Positions 55,915-64,000 of a stretch of DNA of 64,000 nt are shown one piece after another (within the stretch, counting starts at the first letter, position 1; each line of letters starts with the position of its first letter). Location of the stretch: positions 20,506,585 to 20,570,584 of the forward strand of contig NC_062977.1 of the NCBI RefSeq assembly GCF_023078275.1. The letters are read 5' to 3'. The translations under genes and the position numbers were made by a program. Under the pieces are notes generated by a model. The model worked only from the letters and a program-made list of their open reading frames with translations. It searched no databases and had not been told where the DNA came from. This DNA is from Leguminivora glycinivorella. Its lineage: Eukaryota; Arthropoda; Insecta; Lepidoptera; Tortricidae.

Positions 55915-56145
55915 AAATTATAAATTGAAATAGAGACCATACACGAAAGAAAAAACGGCAAAGCCCACTGGTGGCCGAGCCGGGAATCGAACCCGGGTCT
56001 TCAGCTTCAGGCGGGCGTGTGGTCTAGTGGTAAAGACGTTAGCCGCGTAAGCTAAAGACCCGGGTTCGATTCCCGGCTCGGCCACCAGTGGGCCTTGCCG
56101 TTTTTTCTTTCGTGTATGGTATTTATTTCAATTTATAATTGACCG
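55915..56145. mobile_element. Palindrome enclosing a tRNA-like sequence
   Basis: The outer arms (ACCATACACGAAAGAAAAAA and its inverse) and inner arms (GGCCGAGCCGGGAATCGAAC and its inverse) extend to about 85 bases per side. The tRNA-like part spans 56,012-56,096. The left arm mirrors its T-arm and 3' acceptor only. Confidence 0.75.
56012..56096 (+). pseudogene. tRNA-like sequence (degenerate)
   Basis: The D arm GTCTAGTGGTAAAGAC, anticodon arm TTAGC-CGCGTAA-GCTAA and T arm CCGGG-TTCGATT-CCCGG all fold well and carry boxes A and B. The loop lacks U33 (G instead), and the 5' acceptor strand does not pair with GCTCGGCC. It is therefore a tRNA-derived or decayed sequence, not a working tRNA gene. 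Confidence 0.55.
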
Positions 56146-57477
56146 TTTATGTTATGTGTTTGTCTGTGGCTGTAAAAATAATGACAAATGCTATGCCACA
56201 ATGAGGAGGCAAGTCATACTCAAAGGTTATGACAGATGGCGCCACCCTATTAGTCCATACGTGAGAGCGAAAAGATGATATGTTTTTTTTTCTCTCTCTC
56301 TCTCTCTCTCATATGAATGACAGTGACATGCCTAGACACTTGCACAGGCGCCACCTGGCGGGATAAAATGTCAGTGTGCCTCCTCATTGCTTGGGAGGGC
56401 GAGTGGATAATTAGTATAGGTACAAATGCTTAAAAATCGATTTGTGGGATAGTCATAGTAGATCCTAGCGATTTTAAAACCGGATATCAACATTTCTTAA
56501 TATTATAATAATATCTAAAAAAGAAGTGACTGAATGTGAAATTTCATGTTTTATTAAAGGAAAAACGAATATCCATATCCATTCTAATATTATAAATGGG
56601 AAAGTGTGTCTGTCTGTTTGTTTGACCTTCTTTCACGGCAAAACGGAGAGATGAATTGACGTGATTTTTTAAGTGGAGATATGTAGATGAAGGGATGGAG
56701 AGTGACATAGGCTACAATTGTCTGATTCTGATCCCCCACTTCCCTAAAATGGGGGGTGGAAGTTCTAGTCCTTTTCTTTCTGCTACTTTTCTTTTCTGGT
56801 AGACCTTATCGACATGTTGCACTTCTGTTGCGAAAATCTAAGCGCCCGTGTGTAACGGTAGTTAAGTGCATTATTCTAAGACTCGCCGCTTTTAAACATG
56901 TTTTTAGTGATCGTCCCATTTTAGTTATACCAGTGTAGGTATATAAGGTGCAGTGATATGCCAATCGTGTCCGTGGATAATTTAATTTGTTATTACAAAA
57001 AACAAAAGTGAAATAAGTGCATAATTGAGAGTGGAACTTGTGGTGTGGAGTCAGTCAATATTCTTGAGGACTGCAACGTGCACCCAGGTGACCTCAAGAA
57101 CTTTTAGTGTGAACCTGTAGGTACACCGCCAGGAATAACTGTGCCAAATCTACACGAATTATTTCCGCTGATTATTTTAAGGTCACTTATAACTTAGGTC
57201 AGTTGCTAAAATCGGTTTTTGATTCAGTACTTTTGGAGATTATCGCTCTTCAATCACGCCGAACAGGTGTTCACCAAATTTTTGAACCGCCAGATGTAAA
57301 AAAAAAAATTGTTTTAAAGATTATCGACAGAGCCGTCAATGACTAAAAACTTTCATGCTCAATATTTCGCTTATGATTATTTGGAAGCGCATCTTCAAAT
57401 TATTTTTGATTGTTTTGGAAGGAAAGTAGCATACAGTTACTACACTTTCGGCGCCCTCCTAGTTTAACCCTTAATGC
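56146..57477. other. Region upstream of the sulfotransferase gene
   Basis: It holds a (CT)n tract (56,290-56,308), a lep1-like Helitron fragment (56,578-56,720) and otherwise unassigned sequence. No TATA or initiator can be assigned with confidence. Confidence 0.4.
56578..56720 (+). mobile_element. lep1-like Helitron, 3'-truncated
   Basis: TCCATTCTAATATTATAAAT starts the element and 'gatggagagtgacataggct' matches 460-480. The terminal hairpin and CTAG are missing. Confidence 0.6.
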
Positions 57478-57575
57478 ATGACCTAGACAAAAAATTATTC
57501 AAATTTGAATTTCGAGATGCTGCCAATAGAGTCAAAAATACATGATGCATATATACATCACTATATATTTAAGGG
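57478..57575. mobile_element. piggyBac-like MITE, TTAA duplication
   Basis: The ends CCCTTAATGCATGA and (inverted) CCCTTAAATATAT are flanked by TTAA at 57,474-57,477 and 57,576-57,579. It is 98 bases and ends about 150 bases before the sulfotransferase ATG, so it may lie in the promoter or 5' UTR. Confidence 0.7.
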
Positions 57576-57727
57576 TTAAAGAGTCGGGCGTAGTCGGACG
57601 TACTTGTACGCGGTCCAAAGCGTTCGGTGTTCTCACACTTAAACAGTAAGCAAAATATGTTTTGCTTACAGCTTTTAAGCAGCAAATCAAATTTGTTTGA
57701 CATACCCGGTATAATTTTGTAGATACA

Positions 57728-60700
57728 ATGGGCGATAAAGTAAAAATTCAAGAGCTGGATTCCGCAACACAAGAGTTGTTGATGGGGCTATACAAAAGTA
57801 AGTTAAGTATTTATAATTGAAGTAAGTTTTGAATTTATAATTTATTTTAGTTTGTATTTTATAATTTTTATGTTTAGCTTTTAGTTTTTGTTTGTAATTT
57901 TATTTAAAGTTTTGAAGTAAGTATTAATCATTTATGGAATTTTTTTGAAACAAGGAAGAAACATTGCAAATAAAAAAGCTAGACATTCCAAGGACGACTT
58001 TTCTGTGTGTGCATGGTATGTCCAGCGCGACATAAAGTAGCAAATAAAAAAGGGCGCCACTATCTACGTAAACTGTCACACACTTCGGTCATGATTTAAT
58101 TTATCACTACTCGTTTCGAGTTTCGTCTATTCCGCACGTGTATCGAAATGTACTATATTTCTGTCACTTTTTCCTACTTTCAGGCCGTGCGAAATTTGCT
58201 CGTTTTGGTGATGTTGGTTGCACGATGCCGGCGACATACAAGGAAGATGCTGACAACATGAGAACCATGGCCGTTAGGCCCGATGATGTGTGGGTGACCT
58301 CGTTTCCACGATCTGGTAAGGAATAATTTACGTACTTACGTACCAATTCATAAATATACAATAAATACTGGTTGGTCCAAACCTTGACGCCCAAAAATTT
58401 TTTTTTAGATTCCTCTCGTGGTGAGCTATCAGAATATGCCGCTTGTATGTTAGCCGATTTTTGTTGTTGTTTTCGAGTTCTGAATTTTTGAAACTTTTTA
58501 CCTTTGATAATTTCGGGGTGAAAAATTTTAATTCTTGAAAAAAAAGGAATCGGTTTTTTGCAGCATACGGGATTAACTAGTGCAATCACCGAAAAAAAAA
58601 TCAGCTTCCTCACTTCGATGCAAAAAAACTTATTCATTAATTAAATATCTATGTTAATTTTGAATACGAAACAGGAACAACGTGGACCCAAGAATTAGTG
58701 TGGCTACTGATGAATAACTTCGACTACGACACGGCGTCAAACACGTCTCTGTGGGTCAGATATTGCTTCCTCGAGTGAGTACAAGTTTAATATTAAAATA
58801 CAGGACATTCTTAAACAAATAAACACGGTAAGCTCAAGGAGGCTTATGTTGTGGGTACTCAGACAACGATATATATAATATATAAATTAAGTTGTGCTAC
58901 CCGTACGACCCAGAACTGGAAAAGTCCTGGACCGGACGGATTGCACAACTTCTGGCTAAAATGGTTTCGATGCTCGCACTCGCGTTTGGCAACGCAATTT
59001 CAACAAGCCCTCGATCTTGGTTCTCTCCCACCTTCCCTAACAACTGGTGTTACTTTCCTGCTCTATAAGTCCGGTAGTACCACGGAAGCAAAAAACTACA
59101 GACCCATTACGTGCTTGCCTACACTTTACAAGCTCCTTACATCCATTTTGAGAGCAAAAATTAACGCGCATATTGTCGCTAACAACATTCTGGCTCCCGC
59201 TCAAAATGGATGTAGGGTTGGGTCCCGTGGTACTAAAGAGCTCCTCCTCATAGACATGACCATCTGCCAACAAGTTCGGCGGAACAAGGGAGCCATCTCG
59301 GCCGCTTGGATTGACTATAAGAAGGCCTATGATTCGGTGCCTCATTCATGGCTGAGAAGGGTATTGGAGCTGTATAAACTTGATGCAGCTTTAATATCCT
59401 TCCTGGCTGCATGTATGAGGCAGTGGATCACAGTCCTTCGTCAACCAGGAGGCAGGGATGGCCCCCTGGCCCGCAGGACTTCATAAGGATTGAGCGAGGA
59501 ATATTCCAGGGTGACAGTTTGAGTCCATTATGGTTCTGCCTAGCTCTGAATCCCCTCAGCACGCTGCTGAAGGATTCTGGGCTAGGTTGCCGGCTTCGGA
59601 GAGAGGGTGAAGTCATCTCTCACCTTCTGTACATGGACGATCTCAAACTATTTGCACCGAACACCCAAGACCTGATGGTGCTATTGAAAACCACAGAAGT
59701 TTTCAGTACCGCCATCAGAATGGAGTTTGGTGTCGATAAGTGTGCGGTCATGCATGTACAGCGGGGGGAGGTTGTAAATTCAGAAAATTTACAACTTTCT
59801 GAGACGATGTCGTTCAGATCTATCTCTGAATCAGAAACCTATAAGTACCTTGGTATGTCACAGTCCTTGGGTATTGAGGATGTTGGCATTAGACGGTCGG
59901 TAAAGGAGCGCTTTTTCAGTCGGCTGACAAAAGTCCTTAACAGTCTTTTGTCAGGAGGCAACAAAGTGCGCGCCTTTAACGCCTGGGTAATGCCTCTACT
60001 CACATACTCCTTTGGCATACTACGGTGGACCCAGACTGAGCTGGACGCCCTAGATCGGAGGGTCCGTTCACTGCTTACCACACATCGTATGTTACACCCG
60101 CGCTCGTCTGTTATGAGATTGTACATCCCACGGAAGTGCGGAGGTCGAGGCTTCCTAAACGCCAAAGATCTCCACAACCGTGAGGTGTACAATCTCAGGA
60201 ATTACTTCCTTAACAACGAGTGTGGGATGCATCGTGATGTGGTGGCAGTTGACGGAAACCTCACGCCGCTCTCCTTGGCGAAAGAGAACTGGCGCAAACC
60301 TGTGGTACTAAGTGCTGCGGACCGCAAGGCGGTATGGGAGAGCAAGCAGCTACACGGGCGGTTCTACAAGGCCCTCACGGGACCCGATGTAGACCTGCTC
60401 GCATCGGTGAACTGGTTACGATTCGGGGACCTCTTCGGAGAAACCGAGGGTTTTGCCTGTGCAATTGCGGACGAAGTTATGATGACGAACAACTACCGGA
60501 AATATATCCTGAAGGACGGTACGGTCGACATTTGTCGGGCATGCCGCCGTCCCGGAGAGTCACTCAGGCATATCATTTCCGGTTGTTCTCATCTTGCTAA
60601 CGGCGAGTACTTGCACAGACATAATCTCGTAGCCAGGATTATTCACCAGCAACTTGCTCTTCAATACGGCCTTGTGGACCGCGAAGTACCGTACTACAAG

Positions 60701-63700
60701 TACTTGCCTGCGCCAGTTCTTGAAAATGGTCGTGCCACGCTCTATTGGGATCGATCTATTATCACTGACAGGACTATTGTAGCCAATAAGCCTGACATTG
60801 TGATAATAGATCGACCGCAACGCCGGGCCGTGCTCGTTGACATCACCATCCCCCATGATGAGAATCTCGTGAAAGCCGAGAAGGACAAGTCCAGTAAGTA
60901 CCTAGACTTGGCTCACGAGATAACCGCCATGTGGGATGTTGATTCAACGATCATTGTTCCGATAGTCGTTTCAGCGAACGGTCTCATAGCGAAGAGTCTC
61001 GACCAACATCTTAAGAGACTCTCGCTTGGTGGCTGGATCAAGGGCCAGATGCAGAAGGCGGTGATCTTGGACACGGCGCGGATAGTCCGACGGTTCCTCT
61101 CTCTGCAGCCCTAACCACCGGCAGCTTGGGCCCTGCCCCGCTGCTGGCGGCACCCTAGGTTAGGTTTTTTATAATATGTTTATATGTTTTATATTGTTTT
61201 GTAAATGTTTTTATATTTTATTTTTATATACATATTGTAAAAAACCTAGTAGCCTAGAGAATGAAAATAAATACTGAGAATAATAATCAGCAGGCAGGGT
61301 CACTGCCGACTGCGCCAGACCGGTCGTCGAAATATCATACAAGCTCATACAAGTGTTCTGAGTCGACGCTGTATAGGCTGCACGCCCCGCCGAACGCTCC
61401 TCTCAGGCCTTACACAAAGATTACTTAATAGTATTTTATACAATCGTGATATAATACAAAGCTTTTCAGTCGAGTACCATGTTTAGGCCACGAAGCTTGC
61501 TGTGGCCTAATAGTACGGTACGAGAGTGAAAAGCTTAATTATATCACTATTGTATACAATACTTTTTCTACGAGTCATCATCTTCATCATCAATGGACGG
61601 AAATATCATCATTCATGCAAGTTAAATTTATGTTAATAGAGTCGTTCACCGTTGTATCAACATCGAATTACCTAGCAACCAATTGTTTGTAATAACCGTC
61701 TCTGATTGGCCGATAACGCGACAGATAAAAAAAATGTGTTTCAGATGCAGGAAAATTTGCCAGGTATCGCAAATTAGTATAGAAATTTATTTATTATATT
61801 ATTTGATACACTAGCAACTGATAGCTCATGCGTGTACATCACTGCACATGTTTTTCTATAGTTACAGTTTATATTTTAGTTTTAAATGTTTATCAAGTCT
61901 GTTTTTGAAACTGTTCACTGAAGGAGCACTTATCACTGTTTCTGGTAGTTTATTCCACTCGCGTACGACACGGTTTGATAGGAAGTGCTTCCTAGGATTG
62001 CTTGTGCTGGGAACGCGAGTAATTTTTAAGCTGTGGCCTCTAAGACGATGATTCTTGGGCCATTTTTTTCAAAGTTGTCCACCCCACTTTTTTTTTTAAT
62101 TTGGAATTTTTTATGTGGTTTCCACTCAGAATCGTGAGCTCTTTCGATTCTAATAGGAGAAAAAAAGTGTCCCAAGGTTTTTTTCCCATTCCGTTACCAT
62201 TTTTTCATACATTTTGTATGGCGGTAACGGAATGGAAGGTTCGAAAAAATGTATGGAAATCTTGGGACATTTTTTTTCTGCTATCAGGATCGAAAGAGCT
62301 CGCGATTCTGAGTATTAATCGCGTAAAAAATACCCATGTTACAAAAAAAGTGGGGTGGACAACTTTGAAAAAAATGGCCCTCTTACTCATAACAAACGGG
62401 TCCTTAAGTACTTACCTGAGTAAGTCATAATAGTCATGTATGATCTTGAATGTTTCGATGAGGTCACCACGCTGTCTCCTTTGCTCCAGGCTTGTCAAAC
62501 CAAGGCTGGCAAGGTCTTATTACGTAGTCCATAAACCATCTTGGTTGACCTGCGTTGCACCTTTTCAAGTAAAGTAATATCCTTCTGAAAGTATGGGCTC
62601 CAAATTTGGTATGCATATTCAAGAAGAAGCCTTATTATAAACAATGAGTTATCAACTGGTTAACTACTACAAATAATGGTTAACTTTAAGCTCCTACTCC
62701 ATTTTCAAGCTAACTTGTAGAAAGCAGATTCTGAAATATTCAATGTATGTCATTCCAGAATGAAACATGTATCTCTCGAGGACTACAGCCAATCCCTGGA
62801 ACTGGAACCAAAACTACGCGAAGAAGTTAAAGAAACCTTCCGTTCTTACGAGGAAATAGTTAAAGAGCCATCTCCACGCTTTATTAAGACTCACATGCCT
62901 TTCTCACTGCTGCCGGCGAACCTCCTGGACACTACTAAAGTGGTGTATGTGGCCCGAGACCCACGGGACGTGGCCGTCTCCTTTTATCATCATAATAAAC
63001 TGCTTATTGGTTACACAGGAGACTTTAAAACTTATTGGAATCTTTTTGTCAGCAATTTAGGTACGCATTCAATGACAAAATCATAACAAGTTTTGCAATG
63101 AATGATATAAAATGTGATTGTTGTTAAATTAGTGATTCTTGAGAATTGATTGATTGATGCATTTGAATGCATTTCTACTTTTCAGTCTTATTTACTCCAT
63201 TCTTTCCGCATTTGAAAGAAGCATGGGCACTCCGTAATCATTCAAACATGTTGTTCATATTCTATGAGGACTTGATAAAGGTACAGATATTATGGTTGAT
63301 TGTTACTTGAATTATGCTTTTGTAGGTCCTACTAGTCTAGCCGAAGTGACAATCTTGACGCTACATAGCGATCGGCATGTATAGGGAGAGTAGCTACGAA
63401 TGCTTACCAAATGTAAGCGATTGTGTTGGCGTTGGCTTAGCTACCTGATGTGTACCTATATTGATTATGTTCAACAAGCAAATAACTGCATAAGTACTTG
63501 TTTGCAGAGAACTGAGCTGTTAAAATCCATTACAATGATAACATTTAAGCATCCTAAATTGAATTTCGATTTTTTTTTTCAGAATTTACCATTGTCTATC
63601 AAGCGCATAGCAGATTTCCTGGGCAAAGATGCTTCTGATGAACAAATAACAAAACTATGCGAGCACTTGGATATAAATAATTTCAGGAAAAATGAGTCCG

Positions 63701-63757
63701 TAAACCCGTCGTTTCTGGTTAAGATTAATCCTGATGCTGAGGGTTTCGTGAGACGTG
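57728..63757 (+). CDS. Cytosolic sulfotransferase, six exons, 3' end outside window
   Basis: SULTs transfer sulfate from PAPS to hydroxyl or amine groups of small molecules in the cytosol. Exons: 57,728-57,797 (ATG), 58,184-58,315, 58,675-58,774, 62,759-63,060, 63,186-63,280 and 63,583-63,757. All junctions have AG/GT and keep frame. The 5'-phosphosulfate loop SFPRSGTTWTQELVW spans exons 2-3. The catalytic His is in FIKTHMPFSL and the 3'-phosphate motif in VYVARDPRDVAVSFYHH (exon 4). FVRRG, start of the RKG-type loop, ends exon 6 before donor GTAAAA. About 291 residues are visible; the family usually has 300-330, so one short exon is missing. Intron 3 (4 kb) is swollen by an R4 element and other repeats. 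The substrate cannot be assigned. A piggyBac-like MITE lies 150 bases upstream of the ATG. Confidence 0.9.
58792..58888 (-). mobile_element. SINE tail half, split by the R4 element
   Basis: ACAGGACATTCTTAAACAAA...GTGGGTACTCAGACAACGAT matches 5,906-5,995. The head half resumes at 61,288. About 110 bases of SINE present in other copies are absent between the two halves. Confidence 0.75.
58903..59486 (+). pseudogene. R4 reverse transcriptase, N-terminal part
   Basis: The frame opens with NWKSPGPDGLHNFWLKWF (RT block 0/1), then NYRPITCLPTLYKLLTSILR and the catalytic-Asp motif AWIDYKKAYDSVPHSWL. It goes out of frame at about 59,450-59,480 and stops at 59,486. Confidence 0.88.
59411..61114 (+). 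pseudogene. R4 reverse transcriptase C-terminal part and endonuclease
   Basis: It continues with GIFQGDSLSPLWFCLALN and the catalytic YMDD motif in LLYMDDLKLFAP. The C-terminal half has a Cys/His motif (CRACRRPGESLRHIISGC) and the restriction-like endonuclease core (KPDIVIIDRPQRRAVLVDIT, with the PD...D arrangement). Stop at 61,114 after RIVRRFLSLQP. It overlaps the previous frame across the frameshift. Confidence 0.9.
61288..61328 (-). mobile_element. SINE head half, right of the R4 element
   Basis: CAGCAGGCAGGGTCACTGCC...GACCGGTCGTC is the tRNA-like head (minus strand) of the SINE whose other part lies at 58,792-58,888. Box B and neighbouring sequence are missing. Confidence 0.75.
61434..61790. 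repeat. Dispersed element, inverted copy of 11,040-11,400
   Basis: The hairpin (AAGCTTTTCAGTCGAGTACC ... GGTACGAGAGTGAAAAGCTT, centre GAAGCTTGCTGTGGCC) comes first. The 'gacggaaatatcatcattca' and 'gcgacagataaaaaaaatgt' blocks follow, ending TCGCAAATTAGTATAG. Confidence 0.65.
61850..62640 (-). mobile_element. CR1-like non-LTR C-terminal fragment, split by a MITE
   Basis: Minus-strand translation from 62,640 gives LLEYAYQIWSPYFQKDITLL then LEKVQRRSTKMVYGL and, after a frame change, RRQRGDLIETFKIIHDYYDL. Beyond the MITE it continues NHRLRGHSLKITRVPSTSNP and HFLSNRVVREWNKLPETVIS, ending SFKNRLDKHLKLKYKL. This is the usual C-terminus of CR1/L2-group reverse transcriptases. It lies in sulfotransferase intron 3. 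Confidence 0.75.
62057..62380. mobile_element. Foldback MITE (GGGCCATTTTTTTCAAAG ends), TCTT duplication
   Basis: The ends GGGCCATTTTTTTCAAAGTT and its inverse flank a 324-base unit. The inner palindromes include 'ttttcatacattttgtatgg'. TCTT occurs at 62,053-62,056 and 62,381-62,384. It interrupts the CR1-like fragment. The copy at 41,049-41,470 is truncated and itself carries a MITE. Confidence 0.78.
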
Positions 63758-63777
63758 GTAAAATCTCTTAAAGAAAT

Positions 63778-64000
63778 TTGAATTTTAGTCTACTTACTCC
63801 TCTGGCGCAGCTAGCCAAAGTGTTTTATGGCCTGACCACACGACTGTTTGCCACTGGACCTGATCCTCTGCAGTTTATCTCCAGTTTTCAACCTGAAGCT
63901 TGGGCAGATCCGCACTCACTATCCTCCCATCGATATCTAAGACTACCGGCCAGGCGGCGTGCTGACTGCTTTCTTTGAAAGGCTCTTTTCACCCACAAGC
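63778..64000. other. Unassigned sequence after sulfotransferase exon 6
   Basis: A plus-strand open stretch (LAQLAKVFYGLTTRLFATGP...) is GC-richer than the intron before it but does not resemble a SULT C-terminus. It also has a related open frame on the other strand. It is likely part of a dispersed element cut by the window edge. Confidence 0.3.

Larger units (their letters stand above)
58889..61287 (+). mobile_element. R4/Dong-type non-LTR retrotransposon, 5'-truncated
   Basis: It begins inside the RT domain and runs through a restriction-like endonuclease domain to a short 3' UTR ending GAGAATAATAAT. The TAA-type 3' end fits Dong/R4 elements, some of which target TAA repeats. One frameshift near 59,450-59,480 inactivates it. 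It is inserted in a SINE in opposite orientation, within intron 3 of the sulfotransferase gene. Confidence 0.85.

Noticed and set aside
56012..56096. Working tRNA gene
   Set aside because: The acceptor stem does not pair, U33 is missing and the T-arm half is mirrored in a palindrome.
63758..64000. Last exon of the sulfotransferase
   Set aside because: No acceptor followed by a SULT-like C-terminus was seen. The open frame starting at 63,778 has no resemblance.

Overview
The window is nuclear DNA of an insect, most likely a moth or butterfly (Lepidoptera). It has AT-rich non-coding sequence, intron-split genes, a lineage-type gustatory receptor, and many of the short interspersed families familiar from lepidopteran genomes: lep1-like Helitrons ending CTAG/T, tRNA-headed SINEs, a 'gggttccgt...cttggccgg' repeat, and foldback MITEs. 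The species cannot be named from the sequence. No bacterial features, rRNA or CRISPR were seen. Host coding sequence is a small minority and mobile DNA dominates.

Host genes. (1) 7.3-9.6 kb, minus strand: three exons of a gustatory receptor (GR) that splice in frame; the terminal exon was not found. (2) 11.9-21.5 kb, minus strand: fragments of a related GR broken by at least two repeats and by a block carrying a complete BEL/Pao element, so a pseudogene. (3) 57.7-63.8 kb, plus strand: six exons of a cytosolic sulfotransferase with both PAPS-binding motifs; the last exon(s) lie beyond the window.

Large mobile elements. A BEL/Pao LTR retrotransposon (12,654-19,360, minus, 5-bp target duplication ATGTG) has near-identical LTRs and two frameshifts, both at runs of four C on the plus strand. 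A Ty3/gypsy element (21,853-29,196, minus, 4-bp duplication CCAC) has LTRs I read as identical but at least three coding lesions, one in the integrase catalytic core. A 5'-truncated R4/Dong-type non-LTR element (58.9-61.3 kb) sits inside a SINE, which itself sits in a sulfotransferase intron. Smaller non-LTR remnants (RTE-like, CR1-like, and others) lie at 6.2, 8.6, 30.9, 45.0, 54.3 and 61.9-62.6 kb.

The rest (mainly 0-7, 10-12, 29-57 kb) is a nested mosaic of foldback MITEs, SINEs, microsatellite-bearing repeats and dispersed minisatellite units. In several cases a second copy in the same window supplies the empty site and proves the insertion order. Unusual points are two palindromes built around tRNA-like sequence (39.2 and 56.0 kb), a 52-codon ORF visible only when the BEL element is removed, a cluster of five AACCGGTT sites, and the density of long inverted repeats. 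I did not find a convincing new multi-gene system. All repeat comparisons were made by eye, and identity levels are estimates.
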